A DNA stretch of 7,356 bases from an uncultured Eubacteriales bacterium (GTDB taxonomy: Bacteria; Bacillota; Clostridia; Oscillospirales; Acutalibacteraceae), in the NCBI GenBank assembly GCA_900313125.1, contig OMPZ01000194.1:1-7356 (forward strand), given 5' to 3'. The position numbers were made by a program, and so were the translations under genes. Within the stretch, counting starts at the first letter, position 1. Every line of letters starts with the position of its first letter. The notes under the pieces were generated by a model that saw only the letters and a list, made by a program, of their open reading frames with translations, did not search any database and was not told the DNA's origin. This document shows, piece after piece, positions 1-5,009 of the stretch.

Positions 1-384
1 CGTCACGGCGGAGTTGTCACAGACGAAAAACGACAGCGACAAAACGAGGTCAACAACAAAAATGACGGTCGTCGTCCTGCTGCCCTTCATATTGAGCGCG
101 CGGCAGTATACGAAATTGAACACGCTCAGCGCGATCGCCGACACGCTCGCCATCAAGCCGAGACCCCCGCCCACATCGGAGACAGAATTGAAATACGTTT
201 TCACCGTGATAAAGCCGAGTATGATCGCGGCTATGGCATACCACCTGTCGGCGCGAGTGTAGACCGTGGCGGGCTTTGGCTTCTGCGCGGGCGGATAATA
301 CGGTACCGTCGCTGTTTGAGCGTATGCCGAAGCCGGCTCGCCCTGCTTTTCGAGCATTACGCCGCTTACGTTTTCTTCGTTCAT
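1..384 (-). CDS. Membrane protein, DUF4153/DUF4173-like N-terminus (partial, runs off left edge)
   Basis: The frame stays open from an ATG at 384 down to base 1, giving 128 residues with no stop, so the gene is cut by the window edge. The first ~40 residues are a hydrophilic, Pro/Ala-rich cytosolic leader (PPAQKPKPATVYTRADRWYA). At least three hydrophobic segments follow (about residues 46-60, 72-96 and 105-122). A soluble tail, then a TRADR-type motif, then closely spaced membrane spans is what I associate with the start of DUF4153/DUF4173 polytopic proteins of Firmicutes; this is recognition by pattern, not a search. The start codon overlaps the stop of the upstream HTH gene by 4 nt (ATGA), with GGGAGGAAG just upstream inside that gene. 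Co-translation with the regulator is therefore very likely. The function of these proteins is not established. Confidence 0.75.
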   Translation of the reverse strand, partial: MNEENVSGVMLEKQGEPASAYAQTATVPYYPPAQKPKPATVYTRADRWYAIAAIILGFITVKTYFNSVSDVGGGLGLMASVSAIALSVFNFVYCRALNMKGSRTTTVIFVVDLVLSLSFFVCDNSAVT

Positions 385-593
385 TTTTCTTCCTCCCTGA
401 ACTCGAGAATATCGCCCGGCTGACAGTCCAGCGCCTCGCAAAGCTTAGACAAGGTGGAGAAACGCACCGCCTTCGCCTTGTTGTTTTTAAGTATAGACAG
501 ATTTGCGGGAGTTATCCCCACCGCTTCAGCGAGGTCTCCGGCGGATATCTTCCGTTTTGCCATCATAACGTCGAGATTAACCACAATAGCCAT
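381..593 (-). CDS. Small Xre/Cro-type HTH transcriptional regulator (YozG-like)
   Basis: This 70-residue protein is essentially a single helix-turn-helix domain. It begins MAIVVNLDVMMAKRK, has the HTH core around residues 18-38 (ISAGDLAEAVGITPANLSIL), and ends with the LCEALDCQPGDILEF block typical of the small Xre regulators found beside DUF2975 membrane proteins (B. subtilis YozG next to YoaS). It should bind DNA as a dimer in the cytosol; its target is unknown, but autoregulation of this operon is a reasonable inference. The ATG at 593 was chosen because the product matches the family length and GAGGTG (598-603) lies 4 nt upstream. A longer frame reading from 788 would cover most of the DUF2975 gene. 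It sits 8 nt after the DUF2975 stop and overlaps the next gene by 4 nt. Confidence 0.92.
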   Translation of the reverse strand: MAIVVNLDVMMAKRKISAGDLAEAVGITPANLSILKNNKAKAVRFSTLSKLCEALDCQPGDILEFREEEK

Positions 594-601
594 GCCGCAC
601 C

Positions 602-1045
602 TCACACCGTCAGGTCGTTTTCTTCGCGCATAACGACGCCCTGCTCGAAAACGTTTTTGAGCACCCTCAGCAAAAGCCCCATAAACGCGAACGCAAGCGC
701 AACTATCACCGCGAGGAACCGCCACACCATGAAAACAGCCGACAACGCCGATATCACAAAGCAGCAGTACGAAATGATACGCAGACATTTGACATTCATT
801 TTATCAAAGATCTGCCCGTCCTTTATATTTGAAAGGAGCGAGTTCAAAAGATAGATTATCTCCCCGGCAGGTATCATCGCAAGATAGACGAACACGATAA
901 ACTGTACAAAGATCGGCTCTTTATTCGAGTAGCTGTCATACCACCGCGCCATGAGCGGCACGAGCGGTATGCAGGCTATCCAGCACAGAATAGCTATCCT
1001 GTCTATTATCAGCGTGACCATCAGCGATTTTTTATAATGCTCCAT
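602..1045 (-). CDS. DUF2975 domain membrane protein (YoaS-like)
   Basis: This 147-residue integral membrane protein has four predicted spans (about residues 11-33, 48-70, 88-107 and 109-129). DUF2975 hallmarks are visible: the LLSNIKDGQIFDKMNVKCLR stretch between spans 2 and 3, the ISYCC start of span 3, and a C-terminus ending VLKNVFEQ...REENDLTV. The family is uncharacterised and almost always neighbours a small Xre regulator, as here. I chose the ATG at 1045 (MEHYKKS), which overlaps the upstream gene's end by 14 nt. An AAAGGGC sits about 12 nt upstream. A GTG three codons earlier or a TTG at 1069 are possible alternatives. It may act as a membrane partner or sensor for the HTH protein, but that is inference from gene order. 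Confidence 0.9.
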   Translation of the reverse strand: MEHYKKSLMVTLIIDRIAILCWIACIPLVPLMARWYDSYSNKEPIFVQFIVFVYLAMIPAGEIIYLLNSLLSNIKDGQIFDKMNVKCLRIISYCCFVISALSAVFMVWRFLAVIVALAFAFMGLLLRVLKNVFEQGVVMREENDLTV

Positions 1046-1436
1046 TTTTTCCACTGCCCTTTCTCTCAAAGCTTGTTATTATGCAGTACACCGCCGCGGC
1101 AAGGTACAACACTATGGGCGCGTACGAGTCCATTTTTATATGAAACGCTGTAAGCATCGCAAAGCACACGGCGGCGGCGCGAAGCGACAAACGCCCGAAA
1201 GCAGACAAGCGAAGCTTACCTCCAAAAAGACTGAAAGCCGCGCGAACTACGGCTTCGCCTATAAAAACAGCCGCCCATGCCAGACATACGATGAACCAAC
1301 CGACCCGCGCCATGCCCGCCGCAAGCACGAACGGGAAGAGATCGCAATAGCAGACCCAAGCCCCCGCCGCGCAGGTACACGCGTCGCCGAGAAGCCTGAA
1401 TGCTTTATTCGCATTGATACCTGTATCCGTCGCCAC
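1032..1436 (-). CDS. Hypothetical four-span membrane protein, first gene of the operon
   Basis: This 134-residue protein has about four hydrophobic segments (roughly residues 17-40, 45-67, 84-100 and 104-121) separated by short basic loops, and ends in a hydrophilic tail (FERKGSGKNGAL). I do not recognise a family. It is rich in Ala and has several Cys residues within or near the membrane (20, 22, 29, 31, 51, 91, 118), with no metal-binding spacing I would trust. The GTG start at 1436 is supported by AAAGGGGGG at 1445-1453, 8 nt upstream, and by the promoter at 1470-1498. It overlaps the DUF2975 start by 14 nt, so it is probably translated with the regulator module and may work with it in the membrane. 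Confidence 0.78.
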   Translation of the reverse strand: MATDTGINANKAFRLLGDACTCAAGAWVCYCDLFPFVLAAGMARVGWFIVCLAWAAVFIGEAVVRAAFSLFGGKLRLSAFGRLSLRAAAVCFAMLTAFHIKMDSYAPIVLYLAAAVYCIITSFERKGSGKNGAL

Positions 1437-1444
1437 TCCGGCAG

Positions 1445-1453
1445 CCCCCCTTT
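1445..1453 (-). promoter_or_regulatory. Ribosome binding site deciding a GTG start
   Basis: On the minus strand this reads AAAGGGGGG, 8 nt before the GTG at 1436. It is the only good Shine-Dalgarno match near the frame start and fixes the non-ATG start of the first operon gene. Confidence 0.7.
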
Positions 1454-1469
1454 GTTCCGTATGTATATT

Positions 1470-1498
1470 ATAATATCAGCTCATTTCTCATTTGTCAA
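1470..1498 (-). promoter_or_regulatory. Sigma-A-type promoter of the DUF2975/HTH operon
   Basis: On the minus strand a perfect -35 TTGACA (1493-1498) is followed, after exactly 17 nt, by the -10 hexamer TATTAT (1470-1475). A TATAAT overlaps it three bases downstream. Transcription should begin near 1463 and give a leader of about 27 nt before the GTG start at 1436. This is the strongest promoter match in the left half of the window. Confidence 0.8.
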
Positions 1499-1533
1499 TA
1501 TATTTTTATTGTTTTTCGATAATTTTTTCTTCT

Positions 1534-1562
1534 TTTTCAATACTTCAGATATCTGTTACAAT
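1534..1562 (+). promoter_or_regulatory. Candidate promoter of the small membrane protein/M50 operon
   Basis: A -35-like TTTTCA (1534-1539) and a -10-like TACAAT (1557-1562) are separated by 17 nt. The -10 matches consensus in five of six bases and the -35 in four of six. Its spacer contains the perfect 10-bp palindrome CAGATATCTG (1546-1555), a possible operator. Transcription would start near 1569, leaving a leader of about 85 nt. A sporulation sigma-factor promoter elsewhere in 1563-1640 cannot be excluded by eye. Confidence 0.4.
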
Positions 1563-1640
1563 ATCGAGGGCAGATCGGTGAGCGGCTTTGTGTATATCGC
1601 CGCCGACATTGGAATAATAATTAATAATATTATTTAATGA

Positions 1641-1647
1641 AAAGGAG
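1641..1647 (+). promoter_or_regulatory. Ribosome binding site deciding the start at 1655
   Basis: AAAGGAG lies 7 nt before the ATG at 1655. An in-frame ATG at 1637 would place this site inside the coding region and has only AT-rich sequence upstream, so 1655 is the better start. Confidence 0.75.
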
Positions 1648-1654
1648 AACAGCT

Positions 1655-1927
1655 ATGAACGAAGAAAACCTTCGACCCGAAACGGACGGTGAGTCCGCGC
1701 CTGTTTCGGAAAGCAAGCAAAAGAAAACGCTCTCCCCCGTGCTGAGGTCTCGTCTGCTGATCTGCGCGGCGGCGGCGGTGGCGGCAGCCGTCGTGAAGAT
1801 GATAGGCGGCAGCGTTTACGAAAACATCAGGGATATCTATTTGCAGTACGAGCAGGACACGATCGCGGTCGAGCTTGACCGCAGCGCAGGCGAGCTTATA
1901 GGGGCGGCGGAAAATGACTTTAAATAA
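1655..1927 (+). CDS. Small single-pass membrane protein upstream of an M50 protease
   Basis: This 90-residue protein has a charged N-terminal tail (about 32 residues, with KQKK and RSR just before the membrane), one transmembrane segment at about 33-51 (Ala/Val-rich) and a C-terminal domain of about 40 residues with many acidic residues. By the positive-inside rule the N-terminus is cytosolic and the C-terminus is outside. I recognise no family. The next gene, an intramembrane M50 protease, overlaps it by 14 nt, so the two are translationally coupled. The gene order is reminiscent of spoIVFA-spoIVFB, where a membrane protein controls the protease. However, this protein lacks the large C-terminal LytM-like domain of SpoIVFA, so a role as regulator, partner or substrate is only an inference. 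Confidence 0.75.
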   Translation: MNEENLRPETDGESAPVSESKQKKTLSPVLRSRLLICAAAAVAAAVVKMIGGSVYENIRDIYLQYEQDTIAVELDRSAGELIGAAENDFK

Positions 1928-2516
1928 GGGTAGGCTGCGGCTTTCCGCCGATTATATCCCGGCGGCGTGCCTGTGTCTGTGCGCCGTCGTTTTCGGGAGA
2001 AGATTCCCGGCGGCTTGTCTGTGCGTTCTGCTGCACGAGGGAGCGCATATCGCCGTGCTGCTATCGCTGTCGGACGATGTTATAGAGATCACGCTCGGCT
2101 GTATGAGCGCCGACATAATTGACCGCGGCAGGCTTTCGCGCAGCGACACTCAGCAGGCGATGATATCCGCCGCGGGACCGATCGCGAACCTCGTTTTCGC
2201 CGCTGTATTTCGTTATTTATACATTATCCTCCCCTATGATCTTTTTCGCGAGTGCGCGATGATAAGTGCGGCTGTGGGGGCGTTCAATCTTCTGCCGATA
2301 TCCGTGACCGACGGCGGCGAGCTTGCCGCGATGATACTGCGCCGCGTTTTCTCCGAAAGGACTGCTTCGATCGTGACGAACGCGATCACTATCGTGTTTC
2401 TTATCCCGCTGTGCGTGCTTGCGTTTTACGTTCTCCTGCGCTCAAAAAACAATTTCACGCTGCTGCTTGCCGCTATGTCGGTGGCGCACTCCGTTTTGCG
2501 CGGCGCGTTTGAATGA
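1914..2516 (+). CDS. M50-family intramembrane zinc metalloprotease (SpoIVFB-like site-2 protease)
   Basis: This 200-residue polytopic membrane protein carries the catalytic signature of site-2 proteases. HEGAH (residues 41-45, an HExxH motif) lies in a hydrophobic segment and supplies two zinc-binding His and the catalytic Glu. The conserved AAGPIAN block is at 86-92, and NLLPISVTDGG (125-135) supplies the third zinc ligand, Asp133. Spans lie at about 13-28, 32-52, 84-108, 113-130, 154-175 and 180-197. As I recall, SpoIVFB has its zinc ligands at similar positions, but this protein is shorter and lacks a C-terminal CBS domain. It should cleave a membrane-tethered substrate within the bilayer; pro-sigma-K processing would be the sporulation precedent, but the substrate here is unknown. 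The ATG at 1914 overlaps the upstream gene, with AGGGG about 9 nt before it. Confidence 0.9.
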   Translation: MTLNKGRLRLSADYIPAACLCLCAVVFGRRFPAACLCVLLHEGAHIAVLLSLSDDVIEITLGCMSADIIDRGRLSRSDTQQAMISAAGPIANLVFAAVFRYLYIILPYDLFRECAMISAAVGAFNLLPISVTDGGELAAMILRRVFSERTASIVTNAITIVFLIPLCVLAFYVLLRSKNNFTLLLAAMSVAHSVLRGAFE

Positions 2517-2522
2517 ATTTTT

Positions 2523-2566
2523 ATACAGTTCATATTGATGTAACAACTGTATGTTACCATTTTTTT
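2523..2566 (+). other. Two overlapping alternative hairpins followed by a T-run
   Basis: In the 73-nt gap after the protease gene, ATACAGTT (2523-2530) and AACTGTAT (2545-2552) form an 8-bp inverted repeat with a 14-nt loop. GTAACA (2540-2545) and TGTTAC (2552-2557) form a second stem of 6 bp with a 6-nt loop. They share bases 2545 and 2552 and cannot both form fully. Seven T residues follow at 2560-2566, so the second stem plus T-run could be a weak terminator for the protease gene. The stems are AT-rich, so chance structure is possible. Confidence 0.35.
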
Positions 2567-2589
2567 ATAACAAAAGAGGAAGTGAGATC

Positions 2590-2835
2590 GTGAACAAATA
2601 CAAGACCTTCGGCGTATGCTCACGCGCGATAAATTTTGAAGTTGAAAACAACGTTATAAAGCACGTTGACTTCGAGGGCGGCTGCAGCGGCAACACGCAG
2701 GGCGTAGCGCGCCTTGTTGAGGGAATGGACGTAAACGAAGCTATACGGCGGCTTCGCGGCATAAGCTGCAACGGGCGTCCGACATCATGTCCCGACCAAC
2801 TTGCAAGGGCGCTCGAGGAATACCTGCAGGGCTGA
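2590..2835 (+). CDS. TIGR03905 family, TSCPD-type four-cysteine protein
   Basis: This 81-residue soluble protein contains the motifs I associate with TIGR03905: GVCSRAI near the N-terminus, FEGGCSGNTQG at 28-38, GISCNGRPTSCPDQLA at 57-72. The four conserved cysteines are C10, C32, C60 and C67. The TSCPD motif (65-69) is also found at the C-terminus of vitamin B12-dependent ribonucleotide reductases, where the related domain is thought to bind metal or nucleic acid. The function of the stand-alone form is unknown; the four Cys suggest a zinc or other metal site. I chose GTG at 2590 because AGAGGA (2575-2580) lies 9 nt upstream and the protein then begins as family members do. An upstream in-frame ATG at 2551 lies within an inverted repeat and has no ribosome site. 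Confidence 0.9.
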   Translation: MNKYKTFGVCSRAINFEVENNVIKHVDFEGGCSGNTQGVARLVEGMDVNEAIRRLRGISCNGRPTSCPDQLARALEEYLQG

Positions 2836-2893
2836 AACGGCGGCGCTCACACTTTACTTTTTCGCGCTTAAAAAGGCGCAGGTATAAACAACC

Positions 2894-2910
2894 GCGGCAA
2901 AACACGCCGC
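2894..2910 (+). other. Small hairpin in the cyclophilin leader
   Basis: GCGGC (2894-2898) and GCCGC (2906-2910) form a 5-bp GC-only stem with a 7-nt loop, 23 nt before the cyclophilin start and clear of its ribosome site. I see no convincing promoter in the 98-nt gap (2836-2933). A lone TATAAA at 2883-2888 lacks a good -35 partner. Confidence 0.25.
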
Positions 2911-2933
2911 AGCATCAGAAAGGAAGATAAAAA

Positions 2934-3452
2934 ATGGCAAATCCCATAGTTACATTTGAAATGGAGAACGGCAAGGTTTTCAAAGCCGAGCTTTACCCCG
3001 AGATCGCACCCAACACCGTGAAGAATTTTATCTCGCTCGTGAACAAGGGCTTTTACAACGGTCTGACCTTCCACAGAGTTATTTACGGATTCATGATCCA
3101 GGGCGGCTGCCCGAAGGGCAACGGCACAGGCGGTCCGGGCTACGGCATCAAGGGCGAGTTCGCGGCTAACGGCTTTAAAAACGACCTCGCGCACGACCCC
3201 GGCGTTCTCTCGATGGCTCGCGCCATGAACCCGAACTCAGCAGGCTCGCAGTTCTTCGTTATGCACAAAAAGTCGCCCCACCTTGACGGTCAGTACGCCG
3301 CCTTCGGCAAGGTGACCGAAGGTCTCGAGGTCGTAAACGAGATCGCCGAGTGCGACACCGACTTTGCAGACAAGCCGCTCGACCCGCAGGTCATGAAGAG
3401 CGTTACCGTAGACACCTTCGGCGTTGACTACGGTGAACCCGAAAAAATGTAA
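2934..3452 (+). CDS. ppiB: Cyclophilin-type peptidyl-prolyl cis-trans isomerase
   Basis: This 172-residue protein is a complete single-domain cyclophilin with no signal peptide, so it acts in the cytosol to speed cis/trans isomerisation of X-Pro bonds during folding. Key blocks are FHRVIYGFMIQGG (46-58), holding the catalytic Arg48 plus Phe53 and Gln56 of the active site, NGTGGPGYGIKGEF (63-76), LSMARAMNPNSAGSQFFV (92-109) with Gln106 and Phe108, and the HLDGQYAAFGKV block (116-127). By alignment to human cyclophilin A, Trp121 is replaced by His116 and His126 by Tyr121. These are common bacterial variants that usually lower cyclosporin affinity. AAAGGAAG ends 7 nt before the ATG. A terminator follows at 3483. 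The symbol follows usual naming for cytosolic bacterial cyclophilins. Confidence 0.95.
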   Translation: MANPIVTFEMENGKVFKAELYPEIAPNTVKNFISLVNKGFYNGLTFHRVIYGFMIQGGCPKGNGTGGPGYGIKGEFAANGFKNDLAHDPGVLSMARAMNPNSAGSQFFVMHKKSPHLDGQYAAFGKVTEGLEVVNEIAECDTDFADKPLDPQVMKSVTVDTFGVDYGEPEKM

Positions 3453-3482
3453 TTTCATCATGCCCACCCGTTTTTTCAATAT

Positions 3483-3511
3483 GCCCACCCGCAGCGCGGG
3501 CGGGCTTTTTT
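3483..3511 (+). terminator. Rho-independent terminator after the cyclophilin gene
   Basis: GCCCACCCGC (3483-3492) pairs with GCGGGCGGGC (3496-3505) across a 3-nt AGC loop, with a single A/C mismatch in a 10-bp stem, and six T residues follow at 3506-3511. It lies 30 nt after the stop codon. The left arm is part of an 11-bp sequence (ATGCCCACCCG) that also occurs at 3460-3470, followed by its own six T residues. Confidence 0.9.
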
Positions 3512-3530
3512 ATTTATGGCTGATTTAGTG

Positions 3531-3559
3531 CTGACATTATGGGTAATTTGTGATATAAT
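3531..3559 (+). promoter_or_regulatory. Extended -10 promoter of the tandem surface-protein genes
   Basis: CTGACA (3531-3536, five of six -35 bases) and a perfect TATAAT (3554-3559) are separated by 17 nt, with a TG one base before the -10 (extended -10). Transcription should start near 3566, giving a leader of about 23 nt that contains the ribosome site AAGGAAGGTG. The -10 overlaps the inverted repeat ATAATT-A-AATTAT (3555-3567). Confidence 0.85.
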
Positions 3560-3588
3560 TAAATTATCTGTAAGGAAGGTGACATAAA

Positions 3589-4992
3589 ATGAAAAAAATT
3601 GTACTTATGATCGTCACGGCGGCAGTTATGGCTATGACGCTGACGATCTCCGCGTCTGCGACAAAATGGGAGCGTTACGACGAAAGCGGCACGCAGCTCG
3701 GCAGTATGCCCGAGGGCTTTCCTACGCCGTGCTTCGAGCTGTACATCAGACCTTACAACGCATGGGCGGGTATGGGTTCGGAGCAGAACGTCAAGCTGAT
3801 CGTGAACAATTACATCAGCTGCGACGTTAAGGGCACTATGACGCTCACGTCTGATATCATAAAGGACGGGAAAGCCGATATCCCGTTTGAGCTTGCGAAG
3901 ATCGGCGGCGGCGACAAGTCAACGCTTGTAAGCGAGGTCACGTTAAAGCCGAACGTCACAGCCGGAGAGCATAACGTTTCCGCAGAGGTGACGTTTGACA
4001 TAGACCCAGGCTGCACATACAAAACGGAGCTTCAGATCAAGGCGGAGGAGCCGGAGACGCGCTATTTCACGGAAAATGAGACTACCGAATATTTCTACGG
4101 CGACAAATATACTATGTATTCGGAGAACGAGGATATCGTCGAGGTGAGCGGCGGCTTAGTGCGCTGCCTGAAGGCAGGCTCGTGCTACGTCATCGCAAAG
4201 TCGAACGATACCGACCCGATGAAGTACAACGAATACTGCACGAGGATAGTCGTAACGCGCGACACGAGATTCGACGACAGCGACGGTGACGCGCCTGTAT
4301 ATAACGACCCGCAGGTAACAAACGACGGCGCCGTAACGATACTCCCGATAGGCTACGGCGTTCTTGACGACAACAGCGGAAGCTGCTACACGTTCGATGT
4401 ACAGAACACGACCGGCAAGCCGATCGACATCACGGTCACGGGAACGTCGCCCTTGTTCACGGGCGGAACGTTCTCGGAGAACTATACGCTCGGGAAGTCG
4501 GGTGAAAGCAGCGCGCTCGTAAACGTCAAGGCAAAGCTTGCGCCCGGTTTTCTCGATCTGTGCTACGATCTGGAGGGCGCGCTCACGGAGTTCAAGGTAG
4601 TTTACAATGACGGCACGGACAACAGAGTATCGAAGCTTTCGGTCACCCTTTACCCCGAGGAGCATATCAGCGCGAATTTCGAGCCGGATCAGACGTACCC
4701 CATCGAGACGAATTACACATGGCTGAGCAGCGACCCATCTATCGTGTCGGTAGAGAAGGACGAAGCGACGGCTCACGCCGAGGGCGACGTAACGCTCATC
4801 GGCACGACCTCGGACGGAAAGCTGCTCGTTTACGATGTGACTGTACATAAGGACACATCTGAGGACAGCGGAAACGAGGACGGCGACGGGCGCAAAACGC
4901 TCAGGATAACGCCATACTCGATCGTCGCCGCTCTGTTCGTATTCGCTCTTTTGTACGGCATCATGAGAAAGATCATACTTCGCAGAGAGTAA
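3589..4992 (+). CDS. Exported membrane-anchored protein with Ig-like (Big_2-like) modules, paralog 1
   Basis: This 467-residue protein has a signal peptide (about 1-24, cleavage probably after SASA), a long extracytoplasmic region, one C-terminal transmembrane segment (about 443-459) and a short basic tail (MRKIILRRE). Two stretches resemble bacterial Ig-like group 2 modules: about 160-223 (YSENEDIVEVSGGLVRCLKA core) and 360-420 (WLSSDPSIVSVEKDEATAHA core). Between the first module and the next domain is an Asp-rich linker (228-247). From about 248 (AVTILPIGYGVLDD) a beta-rich domain resembles its neighbour's. The mature outer region has eight cysteines. No LPXTG sorting motif is present. I recognise no enzyme domain; a cell-surface binding or structural role is an inference. 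Start ATG 3589 has AAGGAAGGTG upstream. The next gene begins 17 nt after its stop. Confidence 0.87.
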   Translation: MKKIVLMIVTAAVMAMTLTISASATKWERYDESGTQLGSMPEGFPTPCFELYIRPYNAWAGMGSEQNVKLIVNNYISCDVKGTMTLTSDIIKDGKADIPFELAKIGGGDKSTLVSEVTLKPNVTAGEHNVSAEVTFDIDPGCTYKTELQIKAEEPETRYFTENETTEYFYGDKYTMYSENEDIVEVSGGLVRCLKAGSCYVIAKSNDTDPMKYNEYCTRIVVTRDTRFDDSDGDAPVYNDPQVTNDGAVTILPIGYGVLDDNSGSCYTFDVQNTTGKPIDITVTGTSPLFTGGTFSENYTLGKSGESSALVNVKAKLAPGFLDLCYDLEGALTEFKVVYNDGTDNRVSKLSVTLYPEEHISANFEPDQTYPIETNYTWLSSDPSIVSVEKDEATAHAEGDVTLIGTTSDGKLLVYDVTVHKDTSEDSGNEDGDGRKTLRITPYSIVAALFVFALLYGIMRKIILRRE

Positions 4993-5009
4993 TAAATTGG
5001 AGGTGTATC

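Noticed and set aside
276..854. Long plus-strand open frame
   Set aside because: It lies antisense to the HTH and DUF2975 genes, which have clear family motifs; its product is Arg/His-rich with no recognisable pattern and no ribosome site.
370..1669. Identical first 15 coding bases (encoding MNEEN) in the genes starting at 384 (minus) and 1655 (plus)
   Set aside because: The similarity stops after five residues and the proteins are otherwise unrelated; an A-rich start region common in these genes explains it.
1655..1927. Naming the small membrane protein SpoIVFA
   Set aside because: Only its position before an M50 protease supports this; it is far too short and lacks the LytM-like domain.
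2836..2933. Promoter for the cyclophilin gene
   Set aside because: TATAAA at 2883-2888 has no credible -35 at 17-18 nt, so a promoter here is not supported by eye.
4156..4848. 230-codon minus-strand open frame
   Set aside because: It is antisense to the first surface-protein gene, with an Arg/Val/Tyr-rich composition typical of a shadow frame.
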